The notes: a model not told the origin generated them from the letters alone. Counted from the first letter of the stretch, positions 25,564 through 34,927 are shown. The stretch is 64,000 nucleotides of DNA from Ilyobacter_A sp963675185 (GCA_963675185.2 CAXXOH010000001.1:186001-250000), one strand, 5' to 3'. Made by a program: numbers and translations.

Positions 25564-25682
25564 AGTGTAAATTTAATTTCACCCTCCCTAATCAATAGAT
25601 TATACTTCTAATGACTAGGGAGGTTTTTTGTATGAGTAGAAAAGTTAAAAATATTAATCCTTTAGTTAAAAAGATTTTTCAG
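25564..25682 (+). mobile_element. Truncated 5' end of an IS-B copy
   Basis: The sequence from AGTGTAAATTTAATTTCACC to the first 20 transposase codons (MSRKVKNINPLVKKIFQ) is nearly identical to IS-B at 4554-5929. It is cut after codon 17 by the IS30 element. The 33-bp hairpin region between the terminal repeat and the GGGAGG ribosome binding site is inverted relative to IS-B. The outermost 17 bp of the terminal repeat are no longer recognisable. Confidence 0.85.
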
Positions 25683-26879
25683 CTTCATTGTAAAATGAAA
25701 TTGAACTAATAAAAAATCCATAGTGGATCAAACTGTAATATAATTAAATTACGACAAATAACTAATTACAGGATGGGGGTCACACTATGGACATATTTAA
25801 TGATACACTATTACTTAGAAAAAATAAACACTTAAATGCGTATGAGCGTGGTCAAATCAAATTATTAAATAACTCCTTACGCCATAGGCAAACGTCCGGG
25901 TAGAGCCTCTAACACCATTAGAAATGAGCTCAGACTTGGTACAGTGTCTCAAATCAAAGGCAATAAAACTGTTGAAATTTATTATCCAGACACAGGTCAA
26001 GCTGTCTACGAAAATAACAGATCACACTGTAAGACAAAATTTAAACTTCTTTCTTGCCAAAAATTCATAGAGTATGCAGAAGAACTCCTTAGAGAAAAGA
26101 AGCATTCCATTGATGCTATCTGTGGCGCTGCAATACTTCATAAGACGTTTGAAAAGCATGAAATGGTTTGTACTAAAACGTTATACAATTACATAGACTT
26201 AGGTCTTTTAGGGGTAACCAATATTGATTTGCCATTAAAAGTCAGAAGAACTACGAAAGCCAAACGTACGCGTAAGCACAAGAAAATTTTGGGTACTAGC
26301 ATTTCTAAGCGTCCTGAAGAAATCAATAATAGAAGTGAATTTGGCCACTGGGAAATCGATACAGTCATTGGAAAGAAGAGTAAAGACGAGCCTATACTGA
26401 TGACTCTAACAGAGCGTAAAACACGCAAAGAGATCATTAGAAAACTACCTGAGAAATCTTCTGCCACCATACTTGAAGTTCTAAAAACACTGGCTTCTGA
26501 TGCTGGCGAAGCATTCCCCAAGGTATTCAAAAGCATTACTGCAGATAATGGCTCTGAATTTTCTGAACTTATGTCTTTAGAGAAAATTACAGGTAGTAAG
26601 ATTTACTTTGCACATCCATACGCCTCATATGAGCGTGGCACCAATGAATGCCATAATGGTCTTATTAGACGTTTTATTCCCAAAGGGAAATCATTGTCGA
26701 ATTACTCTGTGGATATCATTTCCAAAGTTCAAAACTGGTGCAATACTTTGCCACGTAAAATACTGAATTATCTCACTCCAGATGAAGCTTTTTAGGAGGA
26801 AGTTCATACTTTACTCTACGTATAAACTCTCTTAATATTACAGTTTTTAAATTAGTTCAATTTGCTATTGCAATTTAAG
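25683..26879 (+). mobile_element. IS30-family insertion sequence (first copy)
   Basis: The ends share imperfect inverted repeats: CTTCATTGTAAAATGAAATT then GAACTAAT on the left, and on the opposite strand from 26879 CTTAAATTGCAATAGCAAATT then GAACTAAT. It lies inside the IS-B fragment, but the rest of IS-B is absent on the right, so a deletion followed insertion. It carries one frameshifted transposase. Confidence 0.8.
25787..26795 (+). pseudogene. IS30-family transposase, frameshifted near the N-terminus
   Basis: It begins ATG at 25787 (MDIFNDTLLLRKNKHLNAYE) and shows the N-terminal helix-turn-helix block ERGQIKLL, then loses frame near 25875. The next frame continues with YAIGKRPGRASNTIRNELRL and runs intact to 26795. 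The DDE core is clear: GHWEIDTVIGKKS, ITADNGSEF and YERGTNECHNGLIRRFIPKG, which is the IS30 family signature. A one-base deletion in the recognition domain probably silenced it. Confidence 0.85.
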
Positions 26880-26893
26880 AAAAAATAAAAAAT

Positions 26894-26935
26894 GCTAATA
26901 ACCTATCGTTAATTTAATAACAATAAATTATTAGC
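26894..26935 (-). terminator. Terminator of the 61-residue gene (minus strand)
   Basis: On the minus strand GCTAATAA and TTATTAGC enclose an AT-rich loop and are followed by ATTTTTTATTTTTT. It lies 31 bp after the stop codon of the gene at 26966. Confidence 0.6.
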
Positions 26936-26965
26936 CTACTTTTCTCTAATTCCAGTTTTTTTACT

Positions 26966-27151
26966 TTAGAAGTTGCAGTTCCCTGATTTGCAAAGCAGCC
27001 TCATAAGATTTTTTCTTTTAATCTCGAGAATTTCGAGATTTACAGTATCGGTCTCCTTTAGCTTTCCGGTGCGTATTGACATTTCAAGTGCAATTATTTC
27101 GTCTATTTGATCTTTTATCTTCTCTTCATTTTCATCTATCTCTTTGTCCAT
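26966..27151 (-). CDS. Small coiled-coil hypothetical protein
   Basis: 61 residues, highly charged and helical (MDKEIDENEEKIKDQIDEII, then EILEIKRKNLMRLLCK), ending SGNCNF. A purine-rich ribosome binding site (AAAGGGGGAAG) precedes the ATG, and a terminator follows the stop. These signals support a real gene. No family is recognised and no neighbour explains its role. Confidence 0.55.
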   Translation of the reverse strand: MDKEIDENEEKIKDQIDEIIALEMSIRTGKLKETDTVNLEILEIKRKNLMRLLCKSGNCNF

Positions 27152-27589
27152 TTTTCTTCCCCCTTTCTTGAAACCACAATGAAAAATACCCTGTATTTCA
27201 AATTTTACTTTAAGTTTAGATCTTATTTTAGTTGGCTATAGCATAAGTATACTATAAAAATATCATAATTTTAAAATAAATTGGGAATTTTTACTGTTTG
27301 TTTTTCTTAGTCCAGCCTTGAATAAGTCAAGGTCTTTTTTATTTCTTTAAATGCAACTGCTGCAGTTAAAGCATATTTACCGTATAAAAAATTGAGTGGT
27401 ATAGAAGAACGCAAGAACCCTAGATATTTAAAACTTTTGGGCAACAAGATAAAATCCATAAAATGGCATAGGGGTGAACTTTTTAATATATAGTGAGTCT
27501 AAGAATATATATAGTGTATTTAAAATAAGATACCCCATCTAAATATTTAGACGGGGTACTTTAAACCTAATATACAGGGATTGTGGGAG
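27152..27589. other. Intergenic region with two terminator hairpins
   Basis: No gene is certain. A plus-strand hairpin CCTTGA-ATAAG-TCAAGG followed by TCTTTTTTATTT (27316-27344) looks like a terminator with no gene left in front of it. Between about 27380 and 27495 a plus-strand frame reads LPYKKLSGIEERKNPRYLKL and so on to a TAG; it could be the tail of a lost gene but has no start. Confidence 0.4.
27528..27561 (-). terminator. Terminator of the DUF2147 gene
   Basis: TACCCCATCTAAA and TTTAGACGGGGTA form a 13-bp stem with one mismatch and a very small loop, 29 bp beyond the stop of the minus-strand gene at 27590. An AT-rich tail follows on that side. Confidence 0.7.
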
Positions 27590-28078
27590 CTAGCTTGATT
27601 TTTTGTAGTCGACGATATTGTAAGAGGCTGGATTATCCACCCTCTTAGCCTTCATGCTGTATCCAAGTAAACCAAACCTGTCCAGGGAACCTTTCAGCTT
27701 GAGTGTGTTTCTGTCAACGGCTGCTGCACTTCCATAGTACATTTTTCCGTTCCAGGAGTCGTACACCCATCCCCCTTTTAGCCTGTTCTTTTCCTGGTGC
27801 AGGTCACCAACAACCTGAAGACCAATTACATTTCTTTGTCTAAGTGAAGGATTAGGGTTGTTTCTGTCTATTTGCTCTATACCGGCCATTTTATCTCCTT
27901 TGGGGTAGCATCTGTCTTTCAGCCAGTCCACATGTCCCAAGTACTCCCCATCTATATTTTCAATGTGAATTATAAATTTTTCCCCCGGCATCATCCAGTA
28001 CCCTGTATATGGGTCCTTGGCTGCTGAGAAAAGCAAAGTGCTAGTCGCCAGCATAATCATAATAAGAAATTTTTTCAT
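27590..28078 (-). CDS. Secreted DUF2147-family protein
   Basis: 162 residues from ATG 28078, 5 bases after GGAGG; an ATG four codons earlier overlaps that site. A Sec signal peptide covers about 1-19 (KKFLIMIMLATSTLLFSAA). The mature part starts KDPYTGYWMMPGEKFIIHIE and contains GWVYDSWNGKMYYGSAAAVD and LKGSLDRFGLLGYSMKAKRV, which is the DUF2147 layout (small periplasmic beta-barrel-like proteins). Its biochemical role is not established in the family. It is 54 bp downstream of the isoprenyl-synthase-like gene and may be co-transcribed. Confidence 0.82.
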   Translation of the reverse strand: MKKFLIMIMLATSTLLFSAAKDPYTGYWMMPGEKFIIHIENIDGEYLGHVDWLKDRCYPKGDKMAGIEQIDRNNPNPSLRQRNVIGLQVVGDLHQEKNRLKGGWVYDSWNGKMYYGSAAAVDRNTLKLKGSLDRFGLLGYSMKAKRVDNPASYNIVDYKKSS

Positions 28079-28132
28079 TGCATCCTCCATATATAAATTT
28101 ATTTTTAAGAACTAAAAATTTTAGTTTAGCTA

Positions 28133-29191
28133 TTAGAGACTAGAGGTTTTATCCAGTTTTTCTTCTTCTACTTTCCTAGCCTTAAATATATCCCAGCCGT
28201 CCTTTATCCCCCTTACATGGAACATGAACTCCATTATTGACTCCCCCTGCACTCTGTTGATGGGGTACCCGGTTTCTCCAAGTATCTCAAAACCGTCAAG
28301 TGCCCTGTTTATGGCGTCGTAAAGGAGCTCTGAGTAGGAATCCTGGTATGAGCTGCTACTGTAGAATTCAGGACTTTCTGCCATTTTTAAAAGCCCATCC
28401 ACAGGGACAACGCCTCTGTGGGCGATGTGGCTGAATAGGAGATTTTTCTTTCTAGATTCAGCATCTTCCTGGAAATCGCAGATGTCATCAAGCATCTGAA
28501 GTGCCACCCCTATCTCGAATACTCCATCTTTGGCCCTTGCGAGTCTTGGGTTGTTCTCTTTTACAATCGGTACGATAAAGGCAAGTTCCAGTAGCTCTCC
28601 ACCTATCTTTTTGTGTATTCCATCTATAATCTCTTCAGGACCCTCTATACTGTCACCCATCTCCCTCAAGTTTTCACCTTTGGCTATGCTGTATATGGCG
28701 TCTGTGAGCCCGACTAGCATTTTAGAAGTTTCTGCACTATCCTCTGATAAGCTTCTTACTGTGTCATTCAACATATTTTGCAGTACTATGGTGAGCATCA
28801 CGTTTTTTAGTATTGGAGAGTGGAGTTTTTCCAGGAACAGACTTCCCTTTGATTCTGAATCTATGATATTGTCAGTACAAGTTATTATCCCCCTCAGGGA
28901 GTGCAGTATTATACCGTAGTCATTAATCCTTCTCTCGCCTATTTTCAGGTTTTGAAAAATGCTCAGAAGGAGTATGCTGAAGAAGTTTTTTTCCAGATAT
29001 TTTACCGGGTTTGACTCGATTTTTGTGTAGGAATACTCTCCGTTTTTTACGTAGACCTCCATCCTGCGCAGGAAATCCTCCTCCATGGATTGGTGTACTT
29101 TCATGGATTTCATCATAAGCTGTAAAAATTTTCTATTTTTTACCCCGAGCTTTAAAAACATCGGGAATCGTTTTATAAGGTCACTTTTCAT
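28133..29191 (-). CDS. Isoprenyl-synthase-fold protein
   Basis: 352 residues, almost wholly helical. Two acidic clusters at the expected places mark the all-helical isoprenoid synthase fold: TDNIIDSES (about residue 105) and LQMLDDICDFQEDAESRKKN (about 235-255). The second is close to the DDxxD/DDxxDD magnesium site of polyprenyl diphosphate synthases. The first is weaker than the usual DDxxD, and the N-terminal 90 residues are unfamiliar. It may join or bind prenyl diphosphates, or be an inactive relative. It starts at ATG 29191 and is divergent from the two-component genes by about 110 bp. Confidence 0.6.
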   Translation of the reverse strand: MKSDLIKRFPMFLKLGVKNRKFLQLMMKSMKVHQSMEEDFLRRMEVYVKNGEYSYTKIESNPVKYLEKNFFSILLLSIFQNLKIGERRINDYGIILHSLRGIITCTDNIIDSESKGSLFLEKLHSPILKNVMLTIVLQNMLNDTVRSLSEDSAETSKMLVGLTDAIYSIAKGENLREMGDSIEGPEEIIDGIHKKIGGELLELAFIVPIVKENNPRLARAKDGVFEIGVALQMLDDICDFQEDAESRKKNLLFSHIAHRGVVPVDGLLKMAESPEFYSSSSYQDSYSELLYDAINRALDGFEILGETGYPINRVQGESIMEFMFHVRGIKDGWDIFKARKVEEEKLDKTSSL

Positions 29192-29300
29192 AACTTACTT
29201 GCCTCACTTTTAATTTTATTTTTTCTGCTGAGTATATTATAATTGTAGAAACTGAAACTAGTTTATTTTTAACCTGAAAATAAACTGAAAAGGGGAAAAT

Positions 29301-29978
29301 ATGCAAAAAATTTTGGTTATAGAAGACGACGAAAAACTAGCCAGGATACTGAAAATCCAGCTGGAGCACGAAGGCTTTCAAGTGGACAACGTCTTTAACG
29401 GCATGGACGCCTACAACCTCGTGCAGGAAAACAAGTCCGGCTGGCACATAATAATACTAGACCTCGGAGTCCCTGGGATGTCCGGAGAGCTACTATGCAA
29501 AAATATAAAAAAAATTTCCAGCATACCTGTAATAGTGCTGAGTGCCAAAAGCAGCGTAGAAGACAAAATAACCCTTCTTTCAACGGGGGCCAGCGACTAC
29601 GTTACCAAACCATTTAACATGATGGAGCTTAGTGCCAGGATAAGGGTGAATATTTTGGAAGAATCCAAAACTGAAATACTTTTTTACAGCGATCTAGAGC
29701 TCGACTATTCCAAATATACAGTTTTAAGGGGCAAAAACACAATACAGCTTAGCAAAACTGAATTTGAACTTTTAAGCTACCTTATGAAAAACAGAGAAAT
29801 AGTTCTCACCAGAGACAGAATAATAGAGAGTGTCTGGGGCTACGAAGCAAGTGACAACGTGCTAGACGTCACTATGAAAAATTTAAGGAATAAAATAGAC
29901 AAGGGGTATGAGAAAAAGCTCATACATACAGTAAGGGGGGTGGGCTATGTTCTACAAGATAAGAAAGATATCACATAA
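29301..29978 (+). CDS. OmpR-family response regulator
   Basis: 225 residues. The receiver domain is at 1-115 with the acidic pocket IEDDEK (E8-D10), the phospho-acceptor D54 in IIILDLGVPG, and the Thr/Lys positions in VLSAKS and YVTKPF. The C-terminal winged helix follows (LSKTEFELLSYLMKNREIVL, MKNLRNKIDKGYEKKLIHTV). AAAAGGGG precedes the ATG. It overlaps the kinase gene by 32 bases, so the pair is made together. The target genes are not evident; the divergent isoprenyl-synthase-like gene is one candidate. Confidence 0.94.
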   Translation: MQKILVIEDDEKLARILKIQLEHEGFQVDNVFNGMDAYNLVQENKSGWHIIILDLGVPGMSGELLCKNIKKISSIPVIVLSAKSSVEDKITLLSTGASDYVTKPFNMMELSARIRVNILEESKTEILFYSDLELDYSKYTVLRGKNTIQLSKTEFELLSYLMKNREIVLTRDRIIESVWGYEASDNVLDVTMKNLRNKIDKGYEKKLIHTVRGVGYVLQDKKDIT

Positions 29979-31257
29979 GATAATTTTTTTCAACACAGTC
30001 ACTGCCGCTATTTTGATTTTTTCCCTTACGCTAAGTATAGCACTAGCTCTCACTGTTAGCAATATTCGTGAGGAAATACGTGAACTTGAACAGGTGTCTG
30101 AGTCTATTTTTCAGAGGACAGCTGAGATGACCTTTGACGAGATAGTGGAAAAATACGATACCCTGATAGACGAGAATAAAAGTGAGATAACCCTCTACCT
30201 GAGGCAGGACAAGAGGGAAAAATTTTTTGGCGACTTAAACCGGGACAATGTTAAGTATTTGAATAAAGATTTTGGATGGAACCTGAAAAAGGGTTTTACA
30301 AACTACTATCTGAAGTTTAAAGAAGGGGGAAAAGAGTACATTTTCATAAGGTATTTTGAGATTGAAAAGAGCGTGAGGCAGTTTCTGGTGATTAGCTTTA
30401 TAGACTTGCTGGTGGTTGTGCTTATCTTTGCTGTATCAAGCTTCGGGGCTAGGTTTATACTCACGCCGGTGAGCGAAGTGATAGAGGCTGCCAAAAATAT
30501 AAATGCCAGGGACCTGGCTGCCAGGCTGCCTGTGACTACTGACGATGAGATAGGGGAGCTGGCCGGAGTATTAAACAGTACCTTTGAAAGGATAAAAAAA
30601 GCTTTTGAAATACAAAAGAGGTTTTCACAGGATGCGGCTCACGAGCTGAAAACGCCGATTTCCGTCATCAAGGGGTACACGGAGATACTAAAGTGGGGCA
30701 AGGGGGACCCTGTGTTGCTAGATGAGGCTATTTCAAGCATAGAAGAAGAGGTGGAAAATATACAAATTCTCTTGGACAAGCTTTTTTTCCTGGCAAAAGT
30801 CGAGAATGTAAAGTTGAACTATTCCCTCATAAATATCCGGGATATTTTTTTAAAACTTCAGAAGGACTACTCTATAACTGGCAGCAACAGGCTGTTTTTT
30901 GAATCAGATGATGTGCAGGTAAAGTGCGATAAAAATTTGCTGCTTCAAATGCTCAGAGCTCTTATAGATAATGCTCTCAAATTTTCAGAGAAAGAGGTAA
31001 GGTTGGCCTGCTTTAAACAAGGAGGCTATACTTACATAGATGTAAAGGATCTTGGTATAGGGATAGATCCGAAGCAGCTAGAAAAAATAACCCAAAGATT
31101 TTATACAGTAGATGAAGCCCGTACAAGGAGCAAAAGCGGACTGGGGCTCGGTCTTTCCATAGTAATGGAGATAGTTGAGCTTCACGGTTGGAAGCTTCTT
31201 ATAGAAAGTAAGGTTGCTCAGGGGAGTGTTTTTAAGATAAAGATGCCGAATTTATAG
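29947..31257 (+). CDS. Sensor histidine kinase
   Basis: 436 residues. TM1 is at about 12-36 and TM2 at about 145-168, enclosing an extracytoplasmic loop of roughly 110 residues. A HAMP domain follows (LTPVSEVIEAAKNINARDLA). The phospho-acceptor is H232 in DAAHELKTPISV. The ATPase domain has LLQMLRALIDNALKFSE (N box), DLGIGI (G1) and KSGLGLGLSIV (G2). It autophosphorylates and passes phosphate to the overlapping OmpR-type regulator. The sensed signal is unknown; the loop has no recognisable ligand domain. Confidence 0.94.
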   Translation: MFYKIRKISHKIIFFNTVTAAILIFSLTLSIALALTVSNIREEIRELEQVSESIFQRTAEMTFDEIVEKYDTLIDENKSEITLYLRQDKREKFFGDLNRDNVKYLNKDFGWNLKKGFTNYYLKFKEGGKEYIFIRYFEIEKSVRQFLVISFIDLLVVVLIFAVSSFGARFILTPVSEVIEAAKNINARDLAARLPVTTDDEIGELAGVLNSTFERIKKAFEIQKRFSQDAAHELKTPISVIKGYTEILKWGKGDPVLLDEAISSIEEEVENIQILLDKLFFLAKVENVKLNYSLINIRDIFLKLQKDYSITGSNRLFFESDDVQVKCDKNLLLQMLRALIDNALKFSEKEVRLACFKQGGYTYIDVKDLGIGIDPKQLEKITQRFYTVDEARTRSKSGLGLGLSIVMEIVELHGWKLLIESKVAQGSVFKIKMPNL

Positions 31258-31433
31258 TCTTAGGAAAAAATTAAGAATAAACTACAAAGACATATTATTT
31301 ACCATACAAACAAAAGCCCTATAATTTAATATATTCAATACTTTTAAATACTAAAACATTAAACTTATCTTATTACTATAGTATATTCAGATAATAGTTT
31401 TTTATATAGCAAAATTGAGATATAAATTTATTA

Positions 31434-31471
31434 AAAGAGAGCCAAGATATTTAAATATCTTGGCTCTCTTT
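31434..31471. terminator. 38-bp perfect palindrome, bidirectional terminator
   Basis: AAAGAGAGCCAAGATATTT and its exact complement meet with no spacer. T-runs flank both sides. It separates the histidine kinase gene from the convergent glycosyltransferase pseudogene and can serve both. Confidence 0.8.
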
Positions 31472-31534
31472 GCCTTTTATCTATTTTACATAGAGAGATT
31501 TTTATTTATCAAAGATATCTTCCATAACCCTGTC

Positions 31535-32610
31535 CTAGATAAAGGTACGTTTCACCATATCCTCTGCATTTTTACGCATCTTTTTATATTCTTCAGGAGA
31601 ATCTTCTATCATATTAATGAAATGCTCGATTTTATTATACCAGTCCACTTCATCCATGGCTCTGGCCACAAATCCGGTACTCTTATCCACCACAATCTCC
31701 TTTGGCACCCCCTTTATCAGAAACTACAGCCGGTATCCCGCATGAGTGGTCTTCCAATACAACCATTCCAAAGGTGTCAGTAACGCTTGGGAATAAAAAC
31801 ACGTCTGCACTTTGATATACTTTCGGTAAACTGTCATAATTGACTTCGCCTAAAAATTCTATATTGTCGTGCCCTCCAAATTTTTTCTTGAGTTCTTTGA
31901 GGTGTGGCCCTATTCCGGCAAGCTTCAACCTGATATTTTCATATTTTTTTGACAGCTTCACAAACAGTCCCAATAAAAAATCTATGTTTTTGTCTTTAGA
32001 TATCCTGCCGGCATAGAGGAATTCGATCTCTCTAGCCTCTAGTTTTTTGTTAATAAACGAAAATACATTGGTATCTATACCTCTTGAAAATATTTCCAGT
32101 TTTTTAGTTTCAAATCCCTTGTCAGAAAGAAGCTCTATATACTCCTGTGTAGGGACTTTTATTGTATCCATATTTCTGAAAAACCATCTTGTATAGCCTT
32201 CAAGCATATTCATAAGTGAAGCGTTGGCTGCTATCTCTTTTGCCTGCATCGTAAAGTCGGTGTGGTATATCCCAGTTGTCTTTATTTTTAATAGTTTTGC
32301 AAGCATCAACCCCATAAGTCCAACAGTTCCAGGAGTGGATGTATATATTTCGTCGGGATTGTATTCGTATATTTTTTCAGAGTATCCAAAATAGGAAGAA
32401 TTTTCATCTGGTACTCTTCATAGTACGGGACGTCGAAACAAGCTATATAATCCAGATCTATGACATTATCCGGCAGCTCCTCCAATTTTTTTTGTTCGTC
32501 AGGGAGCATACTATGGAAAGGGTCTTTCCGCTTTTCTTCGATACTTCTGCCATTTTCTTTAATGTGACCGATACGCTGTTTAAATCCCCAATTGTAAAGA
32601 GTAAACAAAT
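31535..32610 (-). pseudogene. GT-B glycosyltransferase (family 4 type) pseudogene
   Basis: The product can be followed through four frames: FTIGDLNSVSVTLKKMAEVS, then PDEQKKLEELPDNVIDLDYI, then EKIYEYNPDEIYTSTPGTVG through FLYAGRISKDKNIDFLLGLF and VFLFPSVTDTFGMVVLE, then VPKEIVVDKSTGFVARAMDE to TAG at 31535. These are the acceptor domain and the UDP-sugar-binding domain of group 1 glycosyltransferases. Three frameshifts are needed and the very N-terminus is missing. The donor-side E in TDTFGMVVLE is intact, so decay is fairly recent. Confidence 0.85.
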
Positions 32611-32672
32611 TAAATGTAAAAACTTAGATACCTGCTGGTTAAGTAGAGGGTTAGATAAATTTTCTATTATAT

Positions 32673-32709
32673 AAAAAAGAGGCTTTGTTTTTAAACAAGC
32701 CTCTTTTTT
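32673..32709. terminator. Terminator of the glycosylase gene
   Basis: AAAAAAGAGGCTT and AAGCCTCTTTTTT form a 13-bp stem with T-runs on both strands. The stop codon of the minus-strand gene at 32691 lies inside it. Confidence 0.75.
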
Positions 32710-33389
32710 ATTTTTTCAACATCTTTTGAAACAAATTTGTTTCCCCTTATATAAAACCTCCAAAAGTGTTCTTTAAACTCTTCTGCATAATCGATTCCTA
32801 TACGCCTTGTTGCGACTATCTCAAAATTTTTATTTGTTGTTTTTATAAGTGAGAACTCCTCGTTAATATATTGTTCCTCATACTCAAGTGCGCTAGTTGC
32901 CACAATGTTTTCTGTTTCCTCTACTATGTACAGTTCTTTTCCCTCGATTAGGTCACATCCGTTCAGTTTCCTGTCTATGTTCATGGCTTTGCACAGCTTC
33001 CCTGGGCCGTTCGTAATATCTTCTACCCTTTTATACTTTATCTTCCTGTGTTCCCTCATATGCTCTATCCCCTCTAAAGGCTCCACCGCCCTTATGAGTA
33101 CCGCCTCTGGTGTTCCTTCGTCGGAACACACCACGTTTAGGCAGTTGTACATACCGTAGATAAAGTATACATATGAGTAACCGCCGTCTTTAAACATGGT
33201 TTCTGTCCTGCCGGTTCTGCGATTGTTATATGCGTGTGATGCTTTGTCTATAGGACCCATATAAGCTTCGGTTTCAACTATTTTTGCAACCATTCTTATA
33301 CCGTTGTACTCTCTGATCAGGAACTTCCCCAGTAGGTTTTTGGCGAGGCTTACGGCGTCCTGCCTGTAAAAATTTTTGTCCAGTCTCAT
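32691..33389 (-). CDS. 3-methyladenine DNA glycosylase (AAG/Mpg family)
   Basis: 232 residues. Family blocks are AKNLLGKFLIREYNGIRMVA, KIVETEAYMGPIDKASHAYN (catalytic Glu in VETEAY), YVYFIYGMYNCLNVVCS and PEAVLIRAVEPLEG, and ITNGPGKLCKAMNIDRKLNG. It removes alkylated purines from DNA in base-excision repair. The start at 33389 has a GGAGG nearby. It is downstream of rnmV with 31 bp between them and probably shares its transcript. Confidence 0.93.
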   Translation of the reverse strand: MRLDKNFYRQDAVSLAKNLLGKFLIREYNGIRMVAKIVETEAYMGPIDKASHAYNNRRTGRTETMFKDGGYSYVYFIYGMYNCLNVVCSDEGTPEAVLIRAVEPLEGIEHMREHRKIKYKRVEDITNGPGKLCKAMNIDRKLNGCDLIEGKELYIVEETENIVATSALEYEEQYINEEFSLIKTTNKNFEIVATRRIGIDYAEEFKEHFWRFYIRGNKFVSKDVEKIKKRLV

Positions 33390-33420
33390 ATATATCCTCC
33401 ATAAAGCTAAAAATAGAGGG

Positions 33421-33972
33421 CTATCCCTCTATTTTTTCTATTGAACTTAAAAACTCATCTCTAGTTATGCCGAAGTGGTTCAATTTTCTTAAAAACTGTT
33501 TTGCGTTGGCGTACCCTATTTTGAGCATCGACCCGAGCTCCTGGCGCCTTTTTTTTGCATCATTTCCCCATGTAAGACCGTAACTGGTCATATCGTCGAT
33601 GGAGAACTCATCCCTTGTCTCAGTTAGCTTGTACTTGGCTTTTTCAAGAGCAGCCAGTATAGCCTCCGAACAGGCGTTTTCCACACCGATATTGTCCACC
33701 TTGGTACCCTCTTTTCTGGATATATAGGCGTGCTTCACCCCAGGGACATAATCTTCTATTGTTTTTCTTATCTTTTCCCCGGCATAGTCCGGGTCGGTAA
33801 GCACTATTACCCCGTTTTTTTCATGTGCAAATTTTATCTTCTCAAGGGTAGCCTTTTTCCTGACGGCGAACCCGTTTACCTCTATTAGTTCAGCATCCAC
33901 AGCCCTCTTCACCGCTGATATATCGTCTCTTCCCTCTACGACTATAACTTCTTTCACCTTTTTTTTATGCAT
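33421..33972 (-). CDS. rnmV: Ribonuclease M5
   Basis: 183 residues. It carries a Toprim domain with the conserved Glu in VVEGRDDISAVK and the acidic triad in IVLTDPDYAGEKIRKTI. The C-terminal DUF4093-type region is SYGLTWGNDAKKRRQELGSM and LRKLNHFGITRDEFL. It matures 5S rRNA in Firmicutes and relatives. It overlaps the upstream oxidoreductase gene by 8 bases. Confidence 0.93.
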   Translation of the reverse strand: MHKKKVKEVIVVEGRDDISAVKRAVDAELIEVNGFAVRKKATLEKIKFAHEKNGVIVLTDPDYAGEKIRKTIEDYVPGVKHAYISRKEGTKVDNIGVENACSEAILAALEKAKYKLTETRDEFSIDDMTSYGLTWGNDAKKRRQELGSMLKIGYANAKQFLRKLNHFGITRDEFLSSIEKIEG

Positions 33973-34927
33973 CCTGACTCCTTATTTGCATTCTCTCTTT
34001 ATATTTTGCTTTTGCTTGTCCAACCCAGTTTGCCCTGGATATAAGGGCTCTTCCAATGGCAACAAAATCACTCAATCCGTTTTCGATAAGCCAGCTTGCA
34101 TCCTTTTCTTCCTTTATCAGGTTAACCACTATAACAGGGACTGTAACATGTTTTTTTATCTCAGTTCCCGTATATATCACCCAGTTCAGTGGGAAATCAT
34201 TCGGAACTTCTATTTTTTCACATTTTTTTATTTTAGGATAAGGCACTCCCTGTGACACGTGCAGGAGGTCTACCCCGTATTTTTCAAGTTCCTTGGCAAT
34301 TTTTATACCATCTTCTACTCCGGGTTCGTTCCCACCCATTCTGTACCCAAGTATAAAATCATCATTGAAAAGGTGGCGGGTGCTTTTTATCAGTTCTCTA
34401 GAGAATCTCATCCTGTTTTCAAAAGAGCCGCCGTACTTATCTTTCCTAGTATTCAAGATTCTTGAATTGAGCTGGGAAATCAGATATCTGTGGGCACCGT
34501 GTATTTCTATACCGTCGAAGCCTGCTTTTTTTGCCCGATCAAAGGCATCTATGAATTGAACCAGTATGGAGTCCAGCTTCTCAGTTGGGATCTCGCTTAT
34601 GTTTTCTTTGTATCCGGCATGGTGTATTTGCAGCAAAACCGGGGTATCATATTTGTGGCAGGCATCGGCTATTCGTTTTAGACCCTCTATCTGGCCGTCC
34701 TCCCATATTCCCAGCTGGTGCTCCCTGAGCTTGGCGTCCTTATCTACGCATGCGGCTTCCACTATTATGAGGCCTACTTCGCATTTTGCCCTGTCTTCAT
34801 AATACTCCACCAGTGCGTCGGTGACATAGCCTGTTTCATCGATTAATTTTGGCCTTACCATAGGAGGCAGAACCACTCTGTTTTTTATATACAAGTTTTT
34901 TATCCTATAGGACGAGAATAGATTCAT
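33965..34927 (-). CDS. Old yellow enzyme-family NADH:flavin oxidoreductase
   Basis: 320 residues, a single FMN-binding TIM barrel without the C-terminal FAD/iron-sulfur part of 2,4-dienoyl-CoA reductases. Blocks are IKNLYIKNRVVLPPMVRPKL, LLQIHHAGYKE, GFDGIEIHGAHRYLISQLNS and NGLSDFVAIGRALISRANWV. It would reduce an activated double bond using NAD(P)H. The physiological substrate is unknown. It heads a three-gene run with rnmV and the DNA glycosylase; SD AGGAGG precedes the ATG. Confidence 0.9.
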   Translation of the reverse strand: MNLFSSYRIKNLYIKNRVVLPPMVRPKLIDETGYVTDALVEYYEDRAKCEVGLIIVEAACVDKDAKLREHQLGIWEDGQIEGLKRIADACHKYDTPVLLQIHHAGYKENISEIPTEKLDSILVQFIDAFDRAKKAGFDGIEIHGAHRYLISQLNSRILNTRKDKYGGSFENRMRFSRELIKSTRHLFNDDFILGYRMGGNEPGVEDGIKIAKELEKYGVDLLHVSQGVPYPKIKKCEKIEVPNDFPLNWVIYTGTEIKKHVTVPVIVVNLIKEEKDASWLIENGLSDFVAIGRALISRANWVGQAKAKYKERMQIRSQDA

